Positions 8,957-18,476 of a DNA stretch of 64,000 nucleotides are shown here, piece after piece. This DNA comes from Neptunomonas antarctica. Lineage in GTDB: Bacteria > Pseudomonadota > Gammaproteobacteria > Pseudomonadales > Balneatricaceae. Numbering within the stretch: the first letter of the stretch is position 1; the number at the start of each line of letters is the position of its first letter. The stretch is from assembly GCF_001305295.1 (NCBI RefSeq), contig NZ_LJSI01000023.1, forward strand, positions 62,001 to 126,000, read 5' to 3'. The position numbers and the translations under genes are program-made. The notes below the pieces were generated by a model. It saw only the letters and a program-made list of their open reading frames with translations. It did not search any database and was not told the origin of the DNA.

Positions 8957-9000
8957 CAACAAAACCAAGGGTTAGTACTTGGTTTTGTTGGGTAAAACCA
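8957..9000. repeat. Overlapping inverted repeats in the malonyl-CoA decarboxylase/MaoC divergent gap
   Basis: A perfect 13-bp inverted repeat, CAACAAAACCAAG (8957-8969) and CTTGGTTTTGTTG (8978-8990), has an 8-base spacer. The right arm is also complementary to a third element: TGGTTTT (8980-8986) pairs with AAAACCA (8994-9000). The middle arm can thus pair left or right but not both. The repeats sit between two divergent genes, where a terminator has no obvious client. An operator or a switchable leader hairpin is the likelier explanation. Confidence 0.8.
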
Positions 9001-9050
9001 TTAGGTTGATAGCAATCAATAACGAAAACATGATGATGCAGAGAGTATTT

Positions 9051-9482
9051 ATGCAGGATCTACACGGCTTTTATCTTGAAGATTTAGAAATTGGGCAGTC
9101 AGCCAGTTATGCAAAAACCATTACCGAAGCAGATGTAGTACTGTTTGCCGGTATCTCCGGTGATGATAATCCGGTGCATATCAATGCCGAATATGCGGCC
9201 CAAACCCCGTTTAAAGAACGCATCGTACACGGCATGTTCAGTGCCGCACTTATCTCTGCTGTGCTCGGAACGCGTTTGCCGGGGCCCGGTGCAATCTATG
9301 TAGATCAGCAGCTGAGTTTTAAAGCACCTGTGTATATTGGCGATACGGTAACCGCGATGGCCACGGTGACTGATATTAACCATCAGCGGCGCCGTGTTAC
9401 GCTGCAAACGGTGTGTTACGTGAAAGGTAAGGTAGTGGCAGAAGGTGTTGCGACTAACATGGTTGATCGTCGTCCTGTTTAG
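9051..9482 (+). CDS. MaoC-family (R)-specific enoyl-CoA hydratase
   Basis: A 143-residue hotdog-fold hydratase of the PhaJ/MaoC group, which hydrates trans-2-enoyl-CoA to (R)-3-hydroxyacyl-CoA. The hydratase-2 motif is seen in FAGISGDDNPVHINAEYA, with the catalytic Asp-x4-His pair, followed by the HGMF and Leu-Pro-Gly-Pro-Gly segments of the family. I chose ATG 9051 because GAGAG lies 5 bases upstream and the protein then has normal PhaJ length. An upstream in-frame ATG at 8979 lies inside the inverted repeat and lacks a ribosome-binding site. Together with the divergent phaB gene it suggests supply of (R)-hydroxyacyl-CoA. A phosphate acetyltransferase-associated or generic MaoC role is possible. 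Confidence 0.87.
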   Translation: MQDLHGFYLEDLEIGQSASYAKTITEADVVLFAGISGDDNPVHINAEYAAQTPFKERIVHGMFSAALISAVLGTRLPGPGAIYVDQQLSFKAPVYIGDTVTAMATVTDINHQRRRVTLQTVCYVKGKVVAEGVATNMVDRRPV

Positions 9483-9506
9483 GGAACTAAGTTTAGGAGA
9501 GCTAAG

Positions 9507-10052
9507 ATGATGCTACAAAAAGAAAACTCGTGCCTGATTGTAATTGACGTTCAAGCGCGCCTGTTACCTGGTATTTATGAGGGTGAGCAGTTGGTTCAGT
9601 ATTGTGATTCGCTGGTGGAGCTCGCACAAGCATTGGATATTCCGGTGTATGGGACAGAGCAGTATCCAGAAGGCGTTGGTCCCACCGCAGACGGGTTGCG
9701 TGAACGTGTAGGTCAGGATCAGTTTATCGGAAAAACTTTTTTCTCTTGTGTTGATGCGCCGCAGTTTCAGGACAAATTGGCGTCAATTTCGCAAGATCAG
9801 GTCGTTCTTTGCGGAATGGAAGCACATGCCTGCGTGTTGCAGAGCGCAATGAGCTTTAAAGCGATGGGTAAGCAGGTGTTTGTTGTGGCCGATGCTATTT
9901 CAGCCCGTCATCCAAAAGATACCGACTATGCGATTGCCCGGATGCGTGACGAAGGCATCAAAATCATTACCCGTGAAATGGTAGGTTTTGAATGGCTTCG
10001 CCGCTCGGATGCTGAAGGGTTTAAGTTGTTCAGTAAGAAATTTCTGCGCTGA
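9507..10052 (+). CDS. Isochorismatase-family cysteine hydrolase
   Basis: A 181-residue member of the isochorismatase/nicotinamidase superfamily. The catalytic triad is visible as Asp14 (IVIDVQ), Lys76 (GKTFFS) and Cys109 (GMEAHACV, including the usual cis-peptide region). The length and sequence resemble YcaC-like hydrolases of unknown substrate more than true isochorismatases or PncA. TAGGAGAG precedes the ATG pair at 9507/9510. It follows the MaoC gene by 24 bp and may be cotranscribed, but no shared pathway is evident. The substrate cannot be inferred. Confidence 0.85.
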   Translation: MMLQKENSCLIVIDVQARLLPGIYEGEQLVQYCDSLVELAQALDIPVYGTEQYPEGVGPTADGLRERVGQDQFIGKTFFSCVDAPQFQDKLASISQDQVVLCGMEAHACVLQSAMSFKAMGKQVFVVADAISARHPKDTDYAIARMRDEGIKIITREMVGFEWLRRSDAEGFKLFSKKFLR

Positions 10053-10100
10053 CAAACGCCTCTCTGACAAGTGCCCGTCTTTTGGTATGATAGGGGGTGA

Positions 10101-11318
10101 ATGATACTGAGTCAGAGGGGTTCGCTCATCAAGCAACAATCTTCCACGTCGCAGCAGGGGCTCGGCGCCCTGACAGATGATGCTGAACGCAATCGCTTGT
10201 TGGCTGAAATGGCTGAGCAGTCTACCGACATGATATCGCGCCATACGCCGGATGAATGGCGCTTTATCTACGCTTCCCCGGCGGTTACGCATCTGCTGGG
10301 ATATAGCGTCGAGGAGATCATCGGCATGTCGGCTTATGAGTTGTATCATCCCGATGAAGTAGAAGACTTTAAGCAGCGTCGCCCAAGTGTTTTCTACGAT
10401 AAGGGATTTTATACCCATACTTATCGGTTTCGTTGTAAAGATGGGCATTATACCTGGCTGGAAAGTACGAGCCGCTCGATTCGTGATACGACAACCGGCG
10501 AGTTAAAAGAGACGCTTGTCGTATCGCGGGATGTGAGTCGCAGAATAGAAGCTGAAGTGCGCATGCTGCAGTATCAAAAAGAGCTGAATCGTGCGTCGCG
10601 TCTGGTTTCCATGGGAGAGATGGCGTCAGGGTTGGCGCATGAACTGAATCAGCCGTTAACCGCTATTGTTAATTATGCGCGCGGAATAGAGCGGCGCTTA
10701 GCCGCAAAAGAACCCCTTTCCCTTGAAGATATGACGCCGGTATTGCAGCGTATAACAGCGACAGCATTAAGAGCCGGTGAGATTCTGCACCGGATGATGG
10801 ATTTTGCACGTAAGCAGGAACCTGTGCGGGAATCTCTGGATCTGTATGGTTTGATCAATGATCTGATCGGATTTTGTAGTAGCACAGCGGAACAGCATAA
10901 CGTGGTACTGGAAAACCGAACTGTACAGGTTTTACCTATGGTGATGGCTGACAGAGTGCAGCTGGAACAGGTGCTCCTTAATCTTATTCTGAATGCTATT
11001 GAATCCAGCCACTCTGAACCGGGCGATATGCCGTTAACGGTTTGGATTGAGGCTTCTCTGCTGAATCACGAACAGGTTATACTTTCCGTTTTTGATCAGG
11101 GTGAAGGCATCGGCGGAGATGTTGAACAGTTGTTTGAGCAGTTTTATTCAACCAAAGCGCGAGGGTTAGGGATGGGGCTGTCTATCAGTCGTTCGTTAGT
11201 AGAAGCGCACGGTGGGCAGCTTACTGCTGAGAATTTGCCCGACGGCGGGGCTGTATTTCGGGTCTGTTTACCTTTGCCCTTATTACGTGTGCCGTCAACT
11301 GAGGAGCGGGATGAGTAA
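10101..11318 (+). CDS. Cytoplasmic PAS-domain sensor histidine kinase
   Basis: A 405-residue soluble histidine kinase with no transmembrane segment. A PAS domain (about 35-150, PAS-PAC pattern ending in VVSRDVSRRIEAE) precedes a HisKA domain with the phospho-acceptor His180 in LAHELNQPLTAI, and a HATPase_c domain with N box (NLILNAIESS), DQGEGIGG and GLGMGLSISRS. The layout resembles FixL/DctS/TodS-type kinases. GGGGTGA directly precedes the ATG. Its stop overlaps the start of the response-regulator gene by 8 bases, so the pair is translationally coupled. The PAS domain shows no obvious heme or flavin signature that I can assign, so the signal is unknown. Confidence 0.88.
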   Translation: MILSQRGSLIKQQSSTSQQGLGALTDDAERNRLLAEMAEQSTDMISRHTPDEWRFIYASPAVTHLLGYSVEEIIGMSAYELYHPDEVEDFKQRRPSVFYDKGFYTHTYRFRCKDGHYTWLESTSRSIRDTTTGELKETLVVSRDVSRRIEAEVRMLQYQKELNRASRLVSMGEMASGLAHELNQPLTAIVNYARGIERRLAAKEPLSLEDMTPVLQRITATALRAGEILHRMMDFARKQEPVRESLDLYGLINDLIGFCSSTAEQHNVVLENRTVQVLPMVMADRVQLEQVLLNLILNAIESSHSEPGDMPLTVWIEASLLNHEQVILSVFDQGEGIGGDVEQLFEQFYSTKARGLGMGLSISRSLVEAHGGQLTAENLPDGGAVFRVCLPLPLLRVPSTEERDE

Positions 11319-11946
11319 CGAACCATTACAACGTATTTTTATTGTCGATGATGATGCCGATGTTCGTGACTCATTGCAGTGGCTGTTGGCGTCGGTTGGC
11401 TTGCATGCCGTCACTTATGAGACCGCACAAGAGTTTCTGGATAAGTGTCCCGTCGATGCCCGGGGCTGTATTCTGATGGATGTACGTATGCCCGGTATGA
11501 GTGGTTTACGTGCGCAGAAAGCATTAGCAGGTCGCAATATCAATCTCCCGTTGATTATGATTTCAGGGCATGCGGATGTGGATATGGCGGTCACGGCGAT
11601 GACTCAGGGGGCGCTCACTTTTCTCCAGAAACCGTTCAATGATAAGACGTTAATTGATCATGTGCAGCAGGCGTTGGTGCAGGATCAGAATAGTTGGCGT
11701 CATGCCGCTACGATGCGTAATGTTCATTGCGATTATCAGCGCCTGACTAAACGGGAACGTCAGGTTTTTGAAGGTGTGGTGGTGGGGCAGGCGAATCAGG
11801 ATATCGCTGATCATTTGGGCATTAGCCGTAAAACTGTTGAAGGGCATCGATCACACATGATGGCTAAAATGCAGGTGAGTTCACTATCTGAGCTGATTCA
11901 AATGTCCGTAGCGCTGGGTTTGGTTACAAAATTCGGGCAAAATTAA
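11311..11946 (+). CDS. FixJ/NarL-type response regulator with LuxR HTH
   Basis: A 211-residue response regulator. The receiver domain has the acidic cluster VDDDADVRD, phospho-acceptor Asp57 (LMDVRMPGMSG) and the conserved Lys in FLQKPF. The C-terminal LuxR-type helix-turn-helix (LTKRERQVFEGVVVGQAN onwards, about residues 140-205) ends the protein. ATG 11311 is preferred: GAGGAG lies 10 bases upstream and the receiver begins immediately. An upstream in-frame ATG would lie deep in the kinase gene. It is the partner of the preceding PAS kinase. Its targets are unknown; the divergent and flanking acyl-CoA genes are not obviously linked. Confidence 0.9.
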   Translation: MSNEPLQRIFIVDDDADVRDSLQWLLASVGLHAVTYETAQEFLDKCPVDARGCILMDVRMPGMSGLRAQKALAGRNINLPLIMISGHADVDMAVTAMTQGALTFLQKPFNDKTLIDHVQQALVQDQNSWRHAATMRNVHCDYQRLTKRERQVFEGVVVGQANQDIADHLGISRKTVEGHRSHMMAKMQVSSLSELIQMSVALGLVTKFGQN

Positions 11947-11958
11947 AACATTTTCTAA

Positions 11959-12612
<654 letters not shown>

Positions 12613-12669
12613 ATAGTGTGGAGTAAAATTTCCGGTTCTTCCGATCACATCAAATTTTTGAGGTTTAGC

Positions 12670-12882
12670 ATGGCACGTGTCACAGTTGAAGATTGTCTGG
12701 ACAATGTAGATAACCGTTTTGAGTTGGTTATGGTTGCAGCAAAGCGCGCACGTCAGTTGGCAACAGGTGGTAAAGAGCCGAAGGTAGATCGTGAAAACGA
12801 TAAGGATACCGTTGTAGCACTACGTGAAATAGCCGAAGGTTTGATCGATGCGTCTATCCTGGACGAAATCCCTCAGCGATAA
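12670..12882 (+). CDS. rpoZ: RNA polymerase omega subunit
   Basis: A 70-residue omega subunit that stabilises the beta-prime subunit of RNA polymerase. The sequence [19 protein letters not shown] and the segment [12 protein letters not shown] are diagnostic. ATG 12670 has GAGG a few bases upstream and gives the family N-terminus. An in-frame extension to 12616 would add 18 unrelated residues. The C-terminus is shorter than that of E. coli omega (91), as in many related genera. It lies between gmk and spoT; 57 bp separate it from gmk. Confidence 0.97.
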   Translation: MARVTVEDCLDNVDNRFELVMVAAKRARQLATGGKEPKVDRENDKDTVVALREIAEGLIDASILDEIPQR

Positions 12883-12966
12883 ATACCTCATTTTTTAATC
12901 GGGCATTGTTCCATCAGGAAGCATTAGTGGGTAAGTTATTACTAACGCGAATGCAATGGAGGAATA

Positions 12967-15075
12967 ATGCCAACGATTGATTCCCTTTCTGACCGATTAG
13001 CTGAATATCTTGATCTATTACAGATCAAGGATGTTCGTCGTGCCTATTTTTATGCTGAACAGGCGCATGATGGTCAGCGTCGTAAAAGTGGTGAGCCCTA
13101 TGTGACTCACCCGTTGGCGGTTTCCGGTATTCTTGCCACCATGCATATGGACCATCAAAGCTTGATGGCGGCCATGTTGCATGATGTTATTGAAGACACC
13201 GATATCAATTATGACGGCATTGAAAAGCAATTTGGCACATCTGTGGCTGATATTGTTGATGGCGTTTCCAAGCTGACTCATCTCGAATTCGAAACTAAAG
13301 CGGAAGCGCAGGCCGAAAATTTCCAGAAAATGGTGTTGGCCATGGCGGAAGATATTCGCGTTATTCTGGTTAAGTTGGCCGACCGGTTACACAATATGCG
13401 CACGTTGGGTGCCATGCCTCCGGTAAAGCAGCGCCGTATTGCTCGTGAAACCATGGATATTTATGCGCCCGTAGCCGCACGTCTCGGTATGCGGGATCTG
13501 CAGGTAGAGTTGGAAGATCTGGCATTTCAATCGTTTTATCCAATGCGTGCCAAGTATATCCGCCGCGCCGTCGTTCAGGCGCGCGGGCAGCGTAAGGATG
13601 TAATCAGTTCTATTGAAGAAGCCATTCGTCAGCGTCTTGCTCAGGAAAAATTGCCGGGTATTGTGACTGGCCGTGAAAAACATCTTTATAGTATCTATTC
13701 AAAAATGAAAGCACAGCGCAAATCCTTTGCTGAAATCATGGATGTCTTTGCTTTTCGAATAGTGACTGACACAGTAGATGAGTGCTATCGCATTCTGGGT
13801 GCTGTGCATAATTTATATAAGCCCGTACACGGGCGTTTCAAAGACTACATTGCGATACCTAAAGCCAACGGTTATCAGTCACTGCATACTGAATTGTTTG
13901 GTGCCAGGGATATCACCATAGAGGTGCAGATTCGCACCCGCGAAATGGATGCGGTGGCTTCTCTGGGGATTGCTGAGCATAGCCATTATAAAGTCTATGG
14001 CGATTCAGATAGTGCCGTCGGGTCTTATAACCGGGCCCGTAAATGGGTGCAGGGCCTGCTGGAAATGCAAAAGCGGGCGGGTGACTCGATGGAGTTTATC
14101 GAGAATGTTAAAAAAGACCTGTTTCCTGATGAAGTTTATGTGTTTACCCCTAAAGGCCGCATTCTGGAATTGCCGAGGGGGGCTACACCGGTAGATTTTG
14201 CTTATGCGGTGCACACCGATGTTGGAAACTCCTGCGTTTCCTGTCGTATTAATCGACGTTTAGCGCCGCTATCTGAGCCATTGGAAAGTGGTGAAACCGT
14301 TGAAATTATAACGACACGCAGTGCCCAGCCGAATATGGCATGGCTAAATTTTGTAGTCACGGGTAAAGCGCGTTCCAGTATTCGTCATTTCCTTAAAAAT
14401 CAGCAACGCCATGAATCTGTTGAACTAGGGCGTCGACTGCTAAATCAGTTTTTAGGAAATTACGGTATCTCGGTTGACGAGATTGATGCTGAAAAACTAC
14501 AGACGTTGCTTCAAGGTGCAAGTTTCAAATCGATTGATGATCTGTTGGAAGATATCGGCATGGGTAATCGAATGGCCTATGTAGTTGCGCGTAAACTCAA
14601 GCCTGATGATAGCGTGGGTGATCCGCTTAAAAGGCAGAAACCCATCGCTGTTCAGGGCACCGAAGGGTTGGTTGTTCAGTATGGTAAATGCTGCCATCCT
14701 ATTTCAGGCGATCAGATTATCGGGCGTGTCAGTAGTGGTCGGGGGCTGGTTGTTCACCGCACAGAATGCCGTAATATTCGTTATATGCGTGATGACCCTG
14801 AAAAGTGTATTTATCTGGAATGGTCGGATGTAACGGATGACGAGTTCACGGTGATGCTGAAGTTGGAAGTGGCTTCTCACCGGGGGGTGATTGCCAGCCT
14901 CGCTACAGCTGTGTCTGCAACCGGTGCAAATATCCTGAGAATTGATATGGGTGAAAAAGAGGGGCAGTTGGCCACAGTGGATATGGAGATTGCGGTGACT
15001 GATCGGATACATCTTGCCCGTGCGATTAAAAAGCTCAGAGCGTTACTTGCAGTGACGCGTGTTACCCGTCTTTGA
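12967..15075 (+). CDS. spoT: Bifunctional (p)ppGpp synthetase/hydrolase
   Basis: A 702-residue RelA/SpoT-family enzyme. The hydrolase HD domain has His48, the HD pair at 72-73 and the ED pair at 76-77, so hydrolysis should be intact. The synthetase domain (about 225-340) contains GRFKDYIAIPKANGYQSLHT. A TGS domain (about 385-450), a conserved C-terminal zinc-finger-like segment (YGKCCHPISGD) and a final ACT domain (about 625-700) follow. Size and gene context match SpoT (702 in E. coli). It closes the gmk-rpoZ-spoT set. The 148-bp gap downstream contains no terminator that I can see. Confidence 0.96.
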   Translation: MPTIDSLSDRLAEYLDLLQIKDVRRAYFYAEQAHDGQRRKSGEPYVTHPLAVSGILATMHMDHQSLMAAMLHDVIEDTDINYDGIEKQFGTSVADIVDGVSKLTHLEFETKAEAQAENFQKMVLAMAEDIRVILVKLADRLHNMRTLGAMPPVKQRRIARETMDIYAPVAARLGMRDLQVELEDLAFQSFYPMRAKYIRRAVVQARGQRKDVISSIEEAIRQRLAQEKLPGIVTGREKHLYSIYSKMKAQRKSFAEIMDVFAFRIVTDTVDECYRILGAVHNLYKPVHGRFKDYIAIPKANGYQSLHTELFGARDITIEVQIRTREMDAVASLGIAEHSHYKVYGDSDSAVGSYNRARKWVQGLLEMQKRAGDSMEFIENVKKDLFPDEVYVFTPKGRILELPRGATPVDFAYAVHTDVGNSCVSCRINRRLAPLSEPLESGETVEIITTRSAQPNMAWLNFVVTGKARSSIRHFLKNQQRHESVELGRRLLNQFLGNYGISVDEIDAEKLQTLLQGASFKSIDDLLEDIGMGNRMAYVVARKLKPDDSVGDPLKRQKPIAVQGTEGLVVQYGKCCHPISGDQIIGRVSSGRGLVVHRTECRNIRYMRDDPEKCIYLEWSDVTDDEFTVMLKLEVASHRGVIASLATAVSATGANILRIDMGEKEGQLATVDMEIAVTDRIHLARAIKKLRALLAVTRVTRL

Positions 15076-15223
15076 TAAGAATGATTTTCTAATGGGAATA
15101 TCTTTTGCATGAAAGTTTACATAGTGCCATATTAGGTGACTAATTAAGCTACTTGCCTATATTCTAACGGGTAAAGCTATCTTGTTAATGTGATTAAGTA
15201 AGTCTCTACCGGAGGGAGTGGAT

Positions 15224-16537
15224 TTGGCCATAGGTGTAAATACATTAGGAGAAGTTGCAGGGCAGGCAAACGATGTTCGTTTGGTGTTACTGCACGATAA
15301 TGTTGGCAAGGTCTTAGTTTTGCTTCCGGCTACTGTGCTGCTTAATCTGGTGAGTATCTGGCGTGACACTGAGCGGCATCTGCAACCGGTGAAAGGGGAT
15401 GATGTAAAACGATTCTTTAGTCAGGAAAAGCTATTAACGGAAGGAGGGCAGAAAAAGCTGTTCTCTCTGCCTGTTTTCATTGATGTAAAGTGTGAAGCTC
15501 TGGATACGCTTAATATTATTGAGCCTTATAGCGGACTGCGCTTTAGCGCGAATCGTTCCTGGTATATGGCCGGTATGCGTTCGTTACGGTTAGGTGTCAG
15601 TCTTTCTGATATTGATAAAGTACAGCCAAGCGGTGATGACGAAACTGTGATTTCTCACGCTGTTGAACGTTTCACTGCACTAAGAATTCGTCAACGTCTG
15701 GAAGATACCCTGGGTTTACCTAGTTTGGCGCCTACGACCCAGAAGATTATTATGCTACGTTCTGATGATGCGGCAGGTGTCGATCGTTTAGTTCCCGTGG
15801 TTAAGGTTGACCCCAGTTTGTCAGCACAGGTAATGAGTTGGTCTGTATCGCCCTACTATGCCGCGCCAGGTAGCATTCAATCGATAGATGATGCAATTAT
15901 CCGCGTACTGGGATTTGATTTGGTGGTGAATCTGGCATTGGGAATCGCGATGGGAAAAACACTGTCGTTACCTGATGACACACCCCGAAACCAAACACCG
16001 TATTGGCAACAGGCTGTTTATACGGCGACACTGGCTGAACGTCTGGCGAAAAAAATGAGTAATGATATCAGGCCTAAGCCTGGTCTTGTTTATCTGGCTG
16101 GGCTGTTGCACAATTTTGGCTATATCGTGTTAGCGCATCTGTTTCCGCCGCATTTTTCATTGTTATCCCGTTATATCGAAGCCAACCCTCATTTGCGATT
16201 GGATTATATAGAAAAGCATATTTTACATGTGACGCGTGAGCAGGTGGGTGCCTGGTTAATGGAGAGTTGGTCGCTACCGGAAGAGGTGTTTAATGGGATT
16301 AGATATCTCAATGATCCGCTGAATTCCAAAGCGGATGCTTATTCACAGGTGATACATCTGGCAAATCATGCGCTGCGACAGAGTGGTTTGGCTGATGGTC
16401 CTGTGGATCACGTACTGAACCCAGAGGTGTTAGTACGAACAGGCCTGACTCAGGCCGAGATTACCGCAGAGGTCGAATTGATGCAGGTTGATAGTGAAAG
16501 CTTGCTGGAGTTCACTCATTCACTCGCAGACCACTAA
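15224..16537 (+). CDS. HDOD domain protein with a YbaK-like N-terminal half
   Basis: A protein of about 437 residues. The C-terminal half (about 165-370) is an HDOD domain, a degenerate HD phosphohydrolase fold used in signalling; LPSLAPTTQKIIMLRSD, the Leu-Leu-His-Asn-Phe-Gly segment and LIPP-like Phe-Pro-Pro-His residues are visible. The N-terminal 150 residues look like a diverged aminoacyl-tRNA deacylase (YbaK/ProX) module, recognised only by overall pattern. Start choice: GGAGGG at 15211-15216 is 7 bases before TTG 15224 but only 1 base before GTG 15218, so TTG is favoured. Its stop overlaps the convergent yheS gene by 4 bp. Function is unknown; homologues sit in motility and c-di-GMP contexts in other bacteria. 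Confidence 0.75.
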   Translation: MAIGVNTLGEVAGQANDVRLVLLHDNVGKVLVLLPATVLLNLVSIWRDTERHLQPVKGDDVKRFFSQEKLLTEGGQKKLFSLPVFIDVKCEALDTLNIIEPYSGLRFSANRSWYMAGMRSLRLGVSLSDIDKVQPSGDDETVISHAVERFTALRIRQRLEDTLGLPSLAPTTQKIIMLRSDDAAGVDRLVPVVKVDPSLSAQVMSWSVSPYYAAPGSIQSIDDAIIRVLGFDLVVNLALGIAMGKTLSLPDDTPRNQTPYWQQAVYTATLAERLAKKMSNDIRPKPGLVYLAGLLHNFGYIVLAHLFPPHFSLLSRYIEANPHLRLDYIEKHILHVTREQVGAWLMESWSLPEEVFNGIRYLNDPLNSKADAYSQVIHLANHALRQSGLADGPVDHVLNPEVLVRTGLTQAEITAEVELMQVDSESLLEFTHSLADH

Positions 16538-18453
16538 TCGGCCGCGAGTGTTTGTTCCAGCGTTTCTAAGTGCTCCAGTTGCTCCATCCATATCATTTCC
16601 GTTTCATCTATCAATTGCTTGAACTGGATTTGGCTAGACAGTATTTCCTTCAATTTTCCCTTATTCTCAGTGTCGTAAAGGCTACTATCACTTAGCAGTA
16701 TTTCAACGGCTGCCAGTTTAGTGTGAAGCGTTTCCAGTTGCTGCTCCAGCTTGCCGACTTTATTCTTTAAGGGGCTTAGCGTTTTACGTAGTTCTGCTGC
16801 TTCACGTTTTTGATCTTTGCGTTCAGTGGCAGAGAGGGAGCGGTTTTCGCGGTTATCTGGTTCGCTGCTTTGTTGTTCAGAGCGGCGCTGGTCTACCAGC
16901 CATTTTTGGTAATCATCCAGATCGCCAGGAAAATCCTCGACGCGTCCGTTAGCTACCAGTAAAAACTCATCGACCGTATTACGTAGTAAGTGGCGATCGT
17001 GGGAGACTAAAATGACTGCGCCTTCGAAGTTCTGCATGGCCATCGTCAGAGCGTGGCGTACTTCGAGATCCAGATGGTTGGTAGGTTCATCAAGCAATAG
17101 CAGATTGGGTTTTTGCCATGCGATGAGCGCTAGGGCGACGCGCGCTTTTTCTCCGCCGGAGAAGCGCTTTACCGGCGCCAGCGCATCATTGCCAAAGAAA
17201 CCGAAGGAGCCTAGGTAGTTGCGGACTTCCTGGTCGGTGGCCTGAGGTGATATGCGCATAATATGCAGTAAAGGCGATGCTTCCAGATCCAGAGCTTCAA
17301 GCTGATGCTGTGCAAAGTAGCCTACCCGCAGATGCTCTCCGGTATTACGTTCGCCACAGATCTGAGGTAAATCGCCGACCAGTGTTTTGATCAGGGTCGA
17401 CTTCCCTGCGCCGTTCGGGCCGAGCAAACCAATCCGTGAGCCGGGAACTAACGTCAGTGATATATTTTTCAGGATAGGGCTATTGGCGTAACCACAGTCT
17501 GCTTTGCGTAGCGATAGTAGAGGGTTGGAGACCTTGTCGCTGCTGTCAAAACGAAAACTAAACGGACTATCGATGTGAGCGGCTGAAATCTGCTCCATGC
17601 GTTCCAGTTCTTTGACCCGGCTTTGTGCTTGTTTTGCTTTAGAGGCTTTGGCCTTAAAGCGACGCACAAACTGTTCAATCTCGGCAATTCGCAACTGCTG
17701 TTTCTCGAACTGCGCTTGTTGCTGTGACAGGCGTTCTGCTTTCGCACGTTCAAACGCGCTGTACTGGCCTTTATACATGATCAGCTGTTGCTGAAACATA
17801 TGCGTAATATGGGTGACGACCTGGTCGAGAAAGTCCCTGTCATGCGAGATAAGCAGCAAGGTTCCCGGGTAGTTTTTCAGCCACTGTTCAAGCCACAGTG
17901 TAGCATCGAGATCTAAATGGTTGGTCGGCTCATCTAATAGCAGAATGTCTGAACGACACATTAATGCCTGCGCCAGATTCAGACGAATCCTCCAGCCGCC
18001 TGACAGTGCTTTGACCTCTTTCTGCATATCAGCCATCGTGAAGCCCAGGCCGGCTAAGAGTTGCTGTCCACGAGCAGACGCGCTGTAGCCTTCTATGGCG
18101 TCCAATTCGGCATGTAGCTCACCTAGTTGGTCATTAGCGCCGTTGGCTTCGGCCTGCACGAGTGCGTGCTCAATCCGGCGTAACTCTTTATCGCCATCCA
18201 GCACATAATCGAGCACGCTGCGATTATTCGCCGTGACTTCCTGCGCCATGTGGGCAATGGTGAGATGAGGAGGCAGGTAACAGTCGCCGGCATCCGGTTG
18301 CAACTCTCCCAGGAGTAATTTGAATAAGCTGGACTTACCCACGCCATTGGCGCCGATAATCCCTACTTTCCAACCGGGATAGATAGTTAGGTCGGCTAGC
18401 TCTAGTAAAAACTGAGTGCCACGGTGTAAGCTGAGTTTAGATAACTTAATCAT
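16534..18453 (-). CDS. yheS: ABC-F family ATPase (YheS-like)
   Basis: A 639-residue soluble ABC-F protein with two nucleotide-binding domains and no membrane segment. Walker A motifs are GANGVGKSS and GPNGAGKST. Signature motifs are LSGGWRIRL and FSGGEKARV. Both Walker B sites read LLLDEPTNHLDL. A charged inter-domain linker (about 235-290) and a C-terminal coiled coil (about 540-635) are present. Length matches E. coli YheS (637). ABC-F proteins act on the ribosomal E site as translation factors; YheS has no settled role. It is convergent with the HDOD gene (4-bp overlap) and divergent from the TIGR02444 gene with only 23 bp between starts. Confidence 0.92.
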   Translation of the reverse strand: MIKLSKLSLHRGTQFLLELADLTIYPGWKVGIIGANGVGKSSLFKLLLGELQPDAGDCYLPPHLTIAHMAQEVTANNRSVLDYVLDGDKELRRIEHALVQAEANGANDQLGELHAELDAIEGYSASARGQQLLAGLGFTMADMQKEVKALSGGWRIRLNLAQALMCRSDILLLDEPTNHLDLDATLWLEQWLKNYPGTLLLISHDRDFLDQVVTHITHMFQQQLIMYKGQYSAFERAKAERLSQQQAQFEKQQLRIAEIEQFVRRFKAKASKAKQAQSRVKELERMEQISAAHIDSPFSFRFDSSDKVSNPLLSLRKADCGYANSPILKNISLTLVPGSRIGLLGPNGAGKSTLIKTLVGDLPQICGERNTGEHLRVGYFAQHQLEALDLEASPLLHIMRISPQATDQEVRNYLGSFGFFGNDALAPVKRFSGGEKARVALALIAWQKPNLLLLDEPTNHLDLEVRHALTMAMQNFEGAVILVSHDRHLLRNTVDEFLLVANGRVEDFPGDLDDYQKWLVDQRRSEQQSSEPDNRENRSLSATERKDQKREAAELRKTLSPLKNKVGKLEQQLETLHTKLAAVEILLSDSSLYDTENKGKLKEILSSQIQFKQLIDETEMIWMEQLEHLETLEQTLAAD

Positions 18454-18476
18454 AGGCGCGAGATTCTACCATAGCT

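Noticed and set aside
9900-10448. 182-codon minus-strand frame across the hydrolase/kinase junction
   Set aside because: It is antisense to two real genes, has no recognisable motif and lacks a ribosome-binding site.
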